Source: Limosilactobacillus rudii
Lineage (GTDB): Bacteria > Bacillota > Bacilli > Lactobacillales > Lactobacillaceae
Assembly: GCF_014145455.1 (NCBI RefSeq)
Contig: NZ_JACIVB010000017.1
Location: 62,001-126,000 of the forward strand
DNA length: 64,000 nt
Direction: 5' to 3'
Below the pieces are notes generated by a model. The model worked only from the letters and a program-made list of their open reading frames with translations. It searched no databases and was not told the DNA's origin. The position numbers and the translations under genes were made by a program. Below are positions 38,576 to 46,048 of this stretch, piece after piece; the stretch's first letter is position 1; each line of letters starts with the position of its first letter.

Positions 38576-39571
38576 ATGACTAAAATTCTAATGACCAGCG
38601 TTCGTGATGACGAGCAAGCAGCGATTAAGGACTACGCTAAACAACATAATATTGATATTATTACTACTCCCAAGTTAATCGACGATGCCATTGACCTAAC
38701 TAATGATGTTGATGGGCTCGTCATTCAACAGCGGAGCAAACTTCCTGATGATATTTACGAAAAGCTCCACGCTAACGGGCTAAAACAAATTGCTACGCGG
38801 ACAGCTGGCTTTGATATGGTCGATATTAAAAAGGCCAATGCAAATGGATTAACAGTGACGAATGTTCCTGCTTATTCCCCGCGGAGTGTTGCTGAGTTCG
38901 CATTAATGCAAATTTTTCGTCTATTACGGAAAACCTACCGTTTCGATCAACAAGTAGCTAATAATGATTACCGATGGTTCAGTGACGAACAGTCAATGGA
39001 AATTCACACGGCCACAATTGGCATCATTGGCGTTGGCCGAATTGGCGGAACCCTTGCTAAACTCCTCCATGCTCTTGGTGCAACTGTTTTAGGTTACGAC
39101 ACAAACCCACGAACTGATTTTGATGGGATTGTGCAATTTGTCCCTAAAGATGAACTATTAAAACGTGCAGATGTCGTAAGCCTACACGTAGACTTAAATC
39201 CCACTTCTAAAGGGCTAATTACCGCTAACGATTTTGCCTTAATGAAACCGTCTGCCGGATTAGTCAACGCGAGCCGGGGCCCCGTTGTAAATACGCAAGA
39301 CCTTATTAATGCGTTGAAGAATGGCGAAATTGCCGCGGCTGCTCTTGATACTTTTGAAGGCGAAGAAACAGTCGCTGCCGCGGATCGTCGAGAAAAGGGA
39401 CTCGACGACCAACCACTTGTAAAAGAGTTACATGCCATGGACAATGTTATCCTTACTCCTCATATCGCCTTCTTTACAAACCTCGCTGTCCAAAACATGG
39501 TCGATTTTGCCCTTGATGATACTCTTGCTATTCTCAACGGTAAATCCTCAGCACATGAAATTAAATTATAA
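38576..39571 (+). CDS. D-2-hydroxyacid dehydrogenase
   Basis: 331 aa, D-lactate dehydrogenase/VanH family. The NAD-binding motif GIIGVGRIGGTLAKLL, catalytic Arg in LVNASRGPVV, Glu in LDTFEGEE and His in LTPHIAFFTNLA form the complete active site. It reduces 2-oxoacids to D-2-hydroxyacids. As it starts 1 nt after the aminotransferase stop, the pair could turn aromatic amino acids into phenyllactate-like products and reoxidize NADH. Confidence 0.92.
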   Translation: MTKILMTSVRDDEQAAIKDYAKQHNIDIITTPKLIDDAIDLTNDVDGLVIQQRSKLPDDIYEKLHANGLKQIATRTAGFDMVDIKKANANGLTVTNVPAYSPRSVAEFALMQIFRLLRKTYRFDQQVANNDYRWFSDEQSMEIHTATIGIIGVGRIGGTLAKLLHALGATVLGYDTNPRTDFDGIVQFVPKDELLKRADVVSLHVDLNPTSKGLITANDFALMKPSAGLVNASRGPVVNTQDLINALKNGEIAAAALDTFEGEETVAAADRREKGLDDQPLVKELHAMDNVILTPHIAFFTNLAVQNMVDFALDDTLAILNGKSSAHEIKL

Positions 39572-39589
39572 AAATAATACCTGTCGTTT

Positions 39590-39627
39590 CTGAAATATTA
39601 TGCAATCATTGCATTTTTTCAGTGTAT
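39590..39627 (+). terminator. probable terminator of aminotransferase operon
   Basis: CTGAAA ... ATGCA/TGCAT ... TTTCAG hairpin with Ts on the 3' arm, just after the dehydrogenase stop. Confidence 0.5.
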
Positions 39628-39712
39628 TGTCGGGTATGTTTATAGGCAATTAGGTTGAACTATCACAAGGGAAACCGTAAACTATGGTTAATTAGATGAG
39701 GAGGGACTATCA

Positions 39713-40141
39713 ATGACGAAATATAAAGTAACTGCGACTAAAACAACGACCGGAATGCAGGTGTCAGCCGGGACACGCGGCTTTGAGATTACCTTTGATG
39801 AGCCAGGAAGTACTAATACGGGAATGAATCCGGTTGAAATTCTCTTAACTTCATTTGGGGCCTGTCAAGCAATTACCGCCCATGCATTAGCTAATAAGCG
39901 TCACTTTGACTTACAAGCCTTCTGGGTAACAATCGAAGGTGACCTCGACCGCGAAAATGTCGCCGATGGTAAAAACGTTCGCAAGTTCACTGAAATCCAC
40001 TATCAACCCCATCTCCGTAGCAGCGAATCCGACGAAGACATCAAAAAGTTCCTCACAGATGTAGCTGAGAAATGTCCTGTTGAAAATACCCTCACATACG
40101 GAACAAAATTTGTTCAAGATGGTTTTGTAAAAGTTGATTAA
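39713..40141 (+). CDS. OsmC-family peroxidase-like protein
   Basis: 142 aa, OsmC/Ohr family. The two reactive cysteines are in LTSFGACQAITAHALA and AEKCPVENTL, at the expected spacing. OsmC proteins reduce organic hydroperoxides. Preceded by GAGGAGG and followed by a terminator. Confidence 0.9.
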   Translation: MTKYKVTATKTTTGMQVSAGTRGFEITFDEPGSTNTGMNPVEILLTSFGACQAITAHALANKRHFDLQAFWVTIEGDLDRENVADGKNVRKFTEIHYQPHLRSSESDEDIKKFLTDVAEKCPVENTLTYGTKFVQDGFVKVD

Positions 40142-40142
40142 T

Positions 40143-40180
40143 AAAAAGCGCCTCGGATTTTCTTTCTGAGACGTTTTTTT
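40143..40180 (+). terminator. osmC terminator
   Basis: AAGCGCCTCGG / CTGAGACGTT hairpin with seven Ts. Confidence 0.8.
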
Positions 40181-40193
40181 GCATGCATTGCAT

Positions 40194-40260
40194 TACGAAT
40201 AATGCAGAAAAGCTAACGAATTCTGCAACTTGCCCCATCATCTGCCCATTCACGTATTAT
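40194..40260 (+). promoter_or_regulatory. response-regulator-type promoter A
   Basis: TACGAATAATGC (40194-40205) and AACGAATTCTGC (40215-40226) are direct repeats with a 21-nt period. A TATTAT -10 (40255-40260) lies exactly 28 nt after the second repeat. The geometry is that of LytTR (PlnC/ComE-type) sites, and it matches promoters B, C and D. It faces the 60-aa membrane protein gene. Confidence 0.8.
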
Positions 40261-40296
40261 TAAAGATAAATATGAGTGAATACGAGGGGTATTGAT

Positions 40297-40479
40297 ATGA
40301 AAATTCATTTTAATCGTAATTTTTTGCATAATGGCGAGTTCTACATCGACCTATTTCTAGCATTCTTGTGTAGTTTACCGTTCGCCGATTCGTTTCCAAA
40401 CTACATCAACCTTTTCCTCTGGGTCTTTATCCTATACTTTCTCATTTCGGCGCTTACCATTATGTTTAAATTTGAATAA
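40297..40479 (+). CDS. small membrane protein, single-module relative of the 42737-43096 protein
   Basis: 60 aa with two hydrophobic helices. It begins at ATG 40297 (GAGGGGT upstream). Its pattern F-N-R-N-F-L-H-N-G-E-F-Y-I-D ... L-T-I-M-F-K matches both halves of the 119-aa protein encoded at 42737-43096, so it is one copy of the same module. It has its own regulon-type promoter. A bacteriocin immunity role would fit size, topology and control, but it is unproven. I do not recognise the family. Confidence 0.75.
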   Translation: MKIHFNRNFLHNGEFYIDLFLAFLCSLPFADSFPNYINLFLWVFILYFLISALTIMFKFE

Positions 40480-40481
40480 TC

Positions 40482-40519
40482 AAAAAGCCTAGATCATTTT
40501 TTCGTGACTTAGGCTTTTT
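40482..40519. terminator. bidirectional terminator
   Basis: AAAAAGCCTA / TAGGCTTTTT arms between convergent genes; overlaps the exporter stop. Confidence 0.85.
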
Positions 40520-42656
40520 AAATATTCCATAATTGATAATATTCTTGATGATTGGCTAGCAAATCCTGATGGTTCCCACTTTCTGTAATCCGGCCATTGT
40601 TCATTACTACAATATTATTTACCCTCTTAGCAATCGACAAGCGATGAGCGATGAAAATAATTGTTTTATCTTGAACTTGTAAGAGATTATCAACAATTCC
40701 CTTTTCCGTGATTGGATCAAGGTTGCTTGTCGACTCATCAAAAATTAACACGTGAGCAGGCGATAATAAGGTCCTCGCAATCGCTAACCGTTGTTTTTGT
40801 CCACCCGATAGAGCAGTTGCTCCTTCATCTAGTTTTGTTTCATAACGCAATGGCATTTTTTGAATATCATCATATATTAAAGCTTTCTTACATGCATTAT
40901 TAATTTCTTCTTCTGAAACCGATTGGTCAATTCCCATTACTAAATTTTCTCGAATTGTTCCCGAGAAAAGTTGTGGAGATTGCGGAAGATAGTGGACATA
41001 CTGACGAATACTTGAAAGACTAAGCTCATTCAATGGCTGATAATTAAAATTTATTTCTCCTTGAGTTGGCGCATAAAATCGTACTAATAATTTAGCGAGC
41101 GTTGACTTTCCGGAACCACTTAAGCCAACGATTGCCAACTTAGAATTATTTTTGATTGTTAAATTAATACTCTGCAAGATTGGCTTACTATATTCATACG
41201 AATAATCAACATTCTTTATTACAATATCTCCTATAAAATTCTTGTTCTTAGAAGTGCCGACCTCTTCCATATCCACCTGTAAGACCTCATTTAGACGATT
41301 ATTAGCAACTTTTGCTTCCTGTAATTTTACCTGCAAACTAATAATGCTCTGCAATGGACTGAGAAAAAAAGCTAACAAAGCATTGAAAGCCATTAACACT
41401 CCTAAACTTAGTTCACTATGAATTACCAAACTAGCCCCTTGATATAACACAATTGTAACTAAACCATATTGTAGCCATAGTTTAATAGCGTCCTGAAAAG
41501 ATCTTGTTTTTACATAAGATAAATTCTTATTAAGGAAATCATGAAACTGTTTCTCAACATTTCTGTATCTTTTTTTCTCAAGCTGGAGTACTTTCAGCGT
41601 TTCAATTCCCTTTAAATCTTCAATAATTAAGGAGTTCAGCAATGCATTACTCTCCATCTGTTCTTGGTCTAACTTAGCAAAACGTTTGTTAAAAAGATAA
41701 ATGACAATAATATAAATTGGAATAACAAATAAAGTGGTCAAAAATAAGCGTGAACTGTAAAAATAAAGAACAGCTCCTGTAATCACCATTACTCCAACAT
41801 CGAGAAACATTGAAATAACCGTACTTGATAAGGCATCAATTATTTTATTAATGTCGCTAAATCGTGATGTAATTTCACCAGTCTTCCGCGTTGAGAAGAA
41901 ATGCATTGGTAACTTATAGACATGCTGAATGTACCGAAGACTGATTTTCGATGATAATTGCTGATCAAGCTTAGTCAAAAAGAAATCGCGTAAATAATTA
42001 AATACAGAATTAAACAGGTAAATAATTACTAAACTCACTGCCAAAATACCTAACCCACTAGTATCTTTTGTAGGGATGAAGCGATCAACTATTACCTGTA
42101 AGTAATACGAACCTAAAATACTAATAAGTGTAATCACCGTTGCTGCGGAAACAACACCTAAAATATACTTTTTATAGTTAGCAAGATCCCGAAACATACT
42201 TAATAGCCCTGCTAGCGGTTCTTTTTTAGGTGTATAGTTTGACGCTGGTGTGAATAATAGGCAAATGCCAGACCATATTTGGTCAAACTCTTTACGAGAC
42301 ATCTTCTTCACTTTCGCTACCGGGTCAGAATCGGCTACATATATGTATTCTTTATCTGCTTTAAAAACAACACAGTAATGAAGTAAATCTTCTTTAACAA
42401 CATGGGCAATTAATGGATACTTAACTTCTTCATCATCAAAAAGCTCAAGGTCAGCTTGAATTGCAGTTACATCTAAACCTAGCTTTTTAGCAGCCTTTAC
42501 CAACCCTAATGCTGTTGTTCCCTGCTTCGTTGTTCGCGCCAAGTCACGAAGTTTAGCAAGCGGATATACAGAACCATAATTTCGTAAAATCATTGCTAGC
42601 GATGCTACTCCACAATCAGTTTCATCAACTTGCGCAACATAATATGAATAATTCAC
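40518..42656 (-). CDS. peptide ABC exporter with C39 leader peptidase
   Basis: 712 aa. N-terminal C39 peptidase domain (Cys in VAQVDETDCGVASLAMIL, His in LLHYCVVF, Asp in VADSD), a six-helix ABC exporter membrane domain (~165-450), and an ATPase with GLSGSGKSTLAKLL, LSGGQKQRLAIARTLL and VLIFDEST. These proteins cut double-glycine leaders while exporting bacteriocins and pheromones. I chose the GTG at 42656 with AAGGTGAG upstream, because the reading before it has no ribosome binding site. No HlyD-type accessory gene lies beside it. The two double-glycine peptides encoded at 43308 and 45748 are its probable cargo. Confidence 0.93.
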   Translation of the reverse strand: MNYSYYVAQVDETDCGVASLAMILRNYGSVYPLAKLRDLARTTKQGTTALGLVKAAKKLGLDVTAIQADLELFDDEEVKYPLIAHVVKEDLLHYCVVFKADKEYIYVADSDPVAKVKKMSRKEFDQIWSGICLLFTPASNYTPKKEPLAGLLSMFRDLANYKKYILGVVSAATVITLISILGSYYLQVIVDRFIPTKDTSGLGILAVSLVIIYLFNSVFNYLRDFFLTKLDQQLSSKISLRYIQHVYKLPMHFFSTRKTGEITSRFSDINKIIDALSSTVISMFLDVGVMVITGAVLYFYSSRLFLTTLFVIPIYIIVIYLFNKRFAKLDQEQMESNALLNSLIIEDLKGIETLKVLQLEKKRYRNVEKQFHDFLNKNLSYVKTRSFQDAIKLWLQYGLVTIVLYQGASLVIHSELSLGVLMAFNALLAFFLSPLQSIISLQVKLQEAKVANNRLNEVLQVDMEEVGTSKNKNFIGDIVIKNVDYSYEYSKPILQSINLTIKNNSKLAIVGLSGSGKSTLAKLLVRFYAPTQGEINFNYQPLNELSLSSIRQYVHYLPQSPQLFSGTIRENLVMGIDQSVSEEEINNACKKALIYDDIQKMPLRYETKLDEGATALSGGQKQRLAIARTLLSPAHVLIFDESTSNLDPITEKGIVDNLLQVQDKTIIFIAHRLSIAKRVNNIVVMNNGRITESGNHQDLLANHQEYYQLWNI

Positions 42657-42686
42657 TATTCTCACCTTACTTTCCCATAAAAGAAA

Positions 42687-42719
42687 CAAAGTCCAAAATA
42701 TCAAAAATTCTGGGCTTTG
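42687..42719 (-). terminator. intercistronic hairpin, possible partial terminator
   Basis: On the minus strand CAAAGCCCA pairs with TGGACTTTG (one mismatch), followed by TTTCTTTT. It lies between the two-module membrane protein gene and the exporter gene. Confidence 0.5.
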
Positions 42720-42736
42720 GTTAAATATCTATAAAT

Positions 42737-43096
42737 CTATTGTTTCTTAAACATAATTCGTAATGCAGCAAATATACCAATGGCCGTACAAGCAATACAG
42801 ATTACTTCTTCATAGATATTACTTGCTTTGGGAATCGCAATAATCCAAAATATCGTTACTATCGTGTAAATATAAAAATCACCATTCTTGTAGAACGCTT
42901 GATTAAATCCCCTATCACTTTCAGGTACTCTAAACATAACCCACAAAACTGCAATAATAGCACCAATAAGAAATGCTGAACAAAAGATCATTTCAAAAAT
43001 ATTTTCTGCTTCTAATACTGGCTTAATCCACAGCACAATAAAAAGAAAGTAAAAATAAAAATTGAAATCCTTATAGAATTGTTTATTGACCTTCAT
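42737..43096 (-). CDS. two-module small membrane protein (candidate immunity protein)
   Basis: 119 aa, four hydrophobic helices arranged as an internal tandem duplication. NKQFYKDFNFYFYFLFIVLW ... VLWVMFRVPE and NQAFYKNGDFYIYTIVTIFW ... ALRIMFKKQ align along their length. The 60-aa protein at 40297-40479 is a third, single copy. ATG at 43096 with AGGAGG. It is first in a leftward transcript with the C39 exporter under promoter B. A self-protection role is inferred from this context only. Confidence 0.8.
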   Translation of the reverse strand: MKVNKQFYKDFNFYFYFLFIVLWIKPVLEAENIFEMIFCSAFLIGAIIAVLWVMFRVPESDRGFNQAFYKNGDFYIYTIVTIFWIIAIPKASNIYEEVICIACTAIGIFAALRIMFKKQ

Positions 43097-43118
43097 TTCA
43101 GTAGCCTCCTATATAGTT

Positions 43119-43185
43119 AGTATATCTGTAAAATACTACCTTGATTCAATTTGCATTAATCGTATTGTTTTTTGCAGAATTCGTA
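43119..43185 (-). promoter_or_regulatory. response-regulator-type promoter B
   Basis: On the minus strand TACGAATTCTGC (43185-43174) and TACGATTAATGC (43164-43153) repeat with a 21-nt period; TATACT (43124-43119) follows after exactly 28 nt. It drives the two-module membrane protein and the exporter. Confidence 0.85.
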
Positions 43186-43203
43186 ATCGCTAACATAAAA
43201 AGT

Positions 43204-43270
43204 GACAAATTACCTTATAAGTTAAACGAATATTGCAAATTTAAAAATAGCGCTTACATTCTTTTATAAT
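43204..43270 (+). promoter_or_regulatory. response-regulator-type promoter D with cre-like site
   Basis: AACGAATATTGC (43225-43236) is followed after exactly 28 nt by TATAAT (43265-43270). The partner repeat 21 nt upstream (43204-43215) is degenerate, about 6 of 12 matches, so the site may be weaker or tuned differently. A cre-like sequence with core AGCGCTTACA (43245-43259, one mismatch) lies between repeat and -10, which suggests extra carbon control. It drives the 52-aa double-glycine peptide. Confidence 0.7.
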
Positions 43271-43307
43271 AAATACCAAGGAGGAGAAAAACAAGGAGAT
43301 ATTTAAA

Positions 43308-43466
43308 ATGGTTAAATCACTAAACGAAAAAACATTAGCTAAAACTATCGGCGGTTATGGTAACTTTGCATTTGATGCTATTCAGGCAGTTGCAGTTAAA
43401 GGAAGTACATGGCATCATCGTCGTGACATCCAAAACGGATATTATGCATCTTCTTTCCATGAATAA
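43308..43466 (+). CDS. double-glycine-leader peptide, bacteriocin-like precursor
   Basis: 52 aa. The leader MVKSLNEKTLAKTIGG has the L-x4-L-x4-GG spacing cut by C39 exporters. The predicted mature peptide is 36 aa, beginning YGNFAFDAIQ and ending GYYASSFHE. It has no cysteine, so it is neither a pediocin-type nor a disulfide bacteriocin despite the YGN start, and it carries an unusual W-H-H-R-R-D core. Two purine-rich ribosome binding sites precede it (AAGGAGGAG and AAGGAGA). It converges on the response regulator gene over a shared terminator. A bacteriocin or second signal are the two likely roles; I recognise no close relative. Confidence 0.85.
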   Translation: MVKSLNEKTLAKTIGGYGNFAFDAIQAVAVKGSTWHHRRDIQNGYYASSFHE

Positions 43467-43494
43467 AAGAAGATGACATAAAATGATACCATTC

Positions 43495-43530
43495 AAAAAA
43501 GCCAGAGTCCTTTAGCGGCTCTGGCTTTTA
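43495..43530. terminator. bidirectional terminator
   Basis: AAAGCCAGAG / CTCTGGCTTT hairpin between the convergent peptide and response regulator genes. Confidence 0.88.
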
Positions 43531-43552
43531 GTCATTCATCAATAAAATAATA

Positions 43553-44320
43553 TTATGATTTTTCGCTTTTAAGAAAATCACTCAACATTTTCACCCTTCG
43601 AAAACTCACGGTTACTTTTAGTTCATGGTCATCATCAAAATAAATCATGCGCTTTTTTCTATTAAATTCTTGGATTGCGTGTGGATTTATTAAGGTACCC
43701 TGATTTACACGCAACAATCGATCATCTGCTATTTTTCCTAATTCACCATGATATTCAATTCGGATGTTTTTACCAACTATTCGTAAACGGCGGTTCTCAT
43801 TTTTAACCGATTCAATATAATACAAGTCTTCAAAATTAACCTGTCGCTTTACCCCGCGCATTGGCTCATAAGTAAATTTTTCTTGTTGCTGCTGTTCACT
43901 ATTTGAATAAAGTTTATAGCGTGCATAAGCCTCATCAATATCTTGCCTTAGTCGGTCAGTAACTGATGAAATATCCTTGCCTTTAGAGATATAATCAAAC
44001 GGCTCAATTCGTCTTGAAACAGTATACGGTAAATATTCTGGATAAGCTGTCACAAAAATAATTGCAGCAAATTCAGCTTTCTTCCGAATTGCTTCTGCAA
44101 CATCCATTCCCGTAACCTTACCATCTAGTTCAATATCTAAGATTGCTAGATAATCTTCTTTGCCAACCTTTTCAATTACCTCTTGCGGATCAGCAGTCTG
44201 CAACCAGACTTTCATATCATAGCTATGGGGCGTCTCATTAATCATTCGTCGCTGAGTTACTAACTTCTCAATATAGTCAGATTGATAATTATTATTCTCT
44301 AAAATAATTACTTTTAACAT
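43553..44320 (-). CDS. LytTR-family response regulator
   Basis: 255 aa. N-terminal receiver with phosphoacceptor D62 in YLAILDIELDG, and FVTAY and DYISKG motifs; C-terminal LytTR DNA-binding domain (~145-250) with YYIESVKNENRRLRI and LLRVNQGTLINPHAI. This is the AgrA/PlnC/ComE class, which binds paired direct repeats about two helical turns apart. The 21-nt repeats at promoters A, B, C and D fit. It lies 7 nt downstream of its kinase gene. Confidence 0.92.
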   Translation of the reverse strand: MLKVIILENNNYQSDYIEKLVTQRRMINETPHSYDMKVWLQTADPQEVIEKVGKEDYLAILDIELDGKVTGMDVAEAIRKKAEFAAIIFVTAYPEYLPYTVSRRIEPFDYISKGKDISSVTDRLRQDIDEAYARYKLYSNSEQQQQEKFTYEPMRGVKRQVNFEDLYYIESVKNENRRLRIVGKNIRIEYHGELGKIADDRLLRVNQGTLINPHAIQEFNRKKRMIYFDDDHELKVTVSFRRVKMLSDFLKSEKS

Positions 44321-44327
44321 TTTATTC

Positions 44328-45632
44328 TCACTTTCCTTGAATAAAACAAGTCATAATAATTACCTTTTCTTTAATTTCTGCAGAAAACGAATAACGATCA
44401 TCATCATCTACAAGTTGCGTAATATTAGATAAACCGATACCTTGGTGATTCTCCTTTTCTGAGTGTTCAAACTTCATCGCTTTATTAAGATCAACTGATT
44501 TTTCAAGTGAATTAGCAATAACAAGCTCGTAATTCTCATCATCATGCTTTATCAAGGCAAATTGAATATACGGCTTTTTTTGTTTAGCGGTAGCTTCTAT
44601 TGCATTATCTAATAGGATACCGATAATCCGCGCTGTTTTTATTTCAGATCCCGGCAAACTATCTATTTCCGTATTTACTTCAATTGCAAGCGGAATTTCA
44701 TTTTCAACTATCTTATAAGCTTTTTCTTTGATCAGATTACGTAATCCTGAAATATTTAACCTGCTTAATGAATTATCAATTCCTTCATAATTCTTACTAT
44801 CAATATTAGTTTGTAAAAACGTCGATAACAACTGATTTGCCTTTTCATCATCGTGATCACGAATATAACCCTGAATACTAAGCAATACGTTTTTTATATC
44901 ATGCCGTTCACGACGAACTTCCTCATATTGAGCATTAACTTTTTGGGCAACTGTAATCTGATTTCGATAGGTGTCTATTAACTGCTGTTGACGTTGGTTT
45001 TGTTCATTACTGCGAACAAAACCAATAAATCCTGTTCCACCAACAAAAATAATTATGAAATACACTACTAATAGTAACGAAGCATACTCATTAGCTATAC
45101 CGTCTTTTTCTGCAAAAGAAGTTAAGCAAATATAAAGAAAAAAAAGGATAGCTGTTATCCTCCATAAGCGAATTGGGCGCGGAAAATTAACTATAAACCA
45201 TGTTAATCTCGGTCTAATTAATTTTATAACAATTACTCCAAATATAATTGTAACTAATAAATCATTAAATGGAATTAACCATCCTAAAATAAATATATTT
45301 GTCTTTCCTTGCAAAAATAAAACATAAGTATAATGATTGACCAAGTCAAATAGCGAAGACATTATAATACTAGTAATCATGGCAAGAATATTATTTATAA
45401 TTATATTAGTTTTATCTTTCACTCTATCAAACAACCATAATATTATTACTAAAAGCAATGGGTATAAGGACCCTACAGTCAGAGGAATAGATACAATTAC
45501 AAAAGCTGTTAATCCAATTACTAGTATTTTCTTGAGAGATAATAAGTACAGCAGAAGATAGTAAATTATTAACGTTTCAAATATCTGCAAAAACTCAGAG
45601 ATAAATGATTGGGCTATACCTAAAGTGATCAT
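44328..45632 (-). CDS. AgrC/PlnB-like pheromone receptor histidine kinase
   Basis: 434 aa. Six or seven hydrophobic helices fill the first ~200 residues, followed by a short coiled coil, the H-box RRERHDIKNVLLSIQGY, N-box GILLDNAIEATA and G-box HQGIGLSNITQLVDD of the HPK10 class used by peptide-pheromone systems. The ATG overlaps the pheromone stop (TAATG), so signal and receptor are translated together. It should sense the 19-aa basic peptide encoded just upstream. Confidence 0.92.
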   Translation of the reverse strand: MITLGIAQSFISEFLQIFETLIIYYLLLYLLSLKKILVIGLTAFVIVSIPLTVGSLYPLLLVIILWLFDRVKDKTNIIINNILAMITSIIMSSLFDLVNHYTYVLFLQGKTNIFILGWLIPFNDLLVTIIFGVIVIKLIRPRLTWFIVNFPRPIRLWRITAILFFLYICLTSFAEKDGIANEYASLLLVVYFIIIFVGGTGFIGFVRSNEQNQRQQQLIDTYRNQITVAQKVNAQYEEVRRERHDIKNVLLSIQGYIRDHDDEKANQLLSTFLQTNIDSKNYEGIDNSLSRLNISGLRNLIKEKAYKIVENEIPLAIEVNTEIDSLPGSEIKTARIIGILLDNAIEATAKQKKPYIQFALIKHDDENYELVIANSLEKSVDLNKAMKFEHSEKENHQGIGLSNITQLVDDDDRYSFSAEIKEKVIIMTCFIQGK

Positions 45633-45748
45633 TATCTAAAATGTCTTTTTAAAACTGAAAACCAACTTCTATAAAAGTTAAGAGCACGTCCTCCACCATT
45701 AATCTTTGCTAGCTTTTCTTCTGAAATCTTTTTATATTTTTTTAGCAT
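45632..45748 (-). CDS. double-glycine pheromone (induction peptide) precursor
   Basis: 38 aa. The leader MLKKYKKISEEKLAKINGG fits the double-glycine consensus (E-K-L-x-x-I-x-G-G). The predicted mature peptide is 19 aa, GRALNFYRSWFSVLKRHFR: cationic and amphipathic, with five basic residues, like known class II induction factors. Its position, directly coupled to the kinase and followed by the response regulator, is the classic three-component order. It is preceded by AAGGAGAAG. If processing occurs one residue later the mature form is 18 aa. Confidence 0.88.
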   Translation of the reverse strand: MLKKYKKISEEKLAKINGGGRALNFYRSWFSVLKRHFR

Positions 45749-45769
45749 AATAAAATCACTTCTCCTTTT

Positions 45770-45925
45770 TTATCTAATTAAAATTCCACTTACATTCGCA
45801 ACAATCAACATCCCTATAAATACCACTAAATTCAATGGTCCAGCGTGCAAAATACAATACAGTAAAATTAATCCAATATAAAATAGATTAATAATTACCA
45901 AATTTTTCTTCGTTTCTAAGTTCAT
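45770..45925 (-). CDS. small membrane protein (51 aa)
   Basis: 51 aa, beginning MNLETKKNLVII, with two hydrophobic helices separated by a short HAGP turn. AGGGGT precedes the ATG. It lies 21 nt upstream of the pheromone gene in the same transcript. I do not recognise it; size and position suggest immunity or modulation of the kinase. Confidence 0.6.
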   Translation of the reverse strand: MNLETKKNLVIINLFYIGLILLYCILHAGPLNLVVFIGMLIVANVSGILIR

Positions 45926-45935
45926 TAAAATACCC

Positions 45936-46034
45936 CTATTTTACAAACCCCTGAGATAAAGCAAAAGAAAGAATAATTGTTATTACAAAACAAATTACCG
46001 CAATTAATATTGCGCGTTCAGCACTTGGACGCAT
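45936..46034 (-). CDS. tiny single-helix membrane protein (32 aa)
   Basis: 32 aa with one transmembrane helix after the charged start MRPSAER, ending QGFVK. AAAGGAGAA sits at good spacing before the ATG, the best evidence that it is translated. It lies 14 nt after the L,D-transpeptidase stop. Function unknown. Confidence 0.6.
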   Translation of the reverse strand: MRPSAERAILIAVICFVITIILSFALSQGFVK

Positions 46035-46048
46035 GAATAAATTCTCCT

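Noticed and set aside
42657-42704. Longer N-terminus for the C39 exporter
   Set aside because: It adds hydrophobic residues absent from the family and has no ribosome binding site; AAGGTGAG supports the GTG at 42656.
43308-43466. Pediocin-like (class IIa) bacteriocin because the mature part begins YGN
   Set aside because: The YGNGV box and both cysteines are missing.
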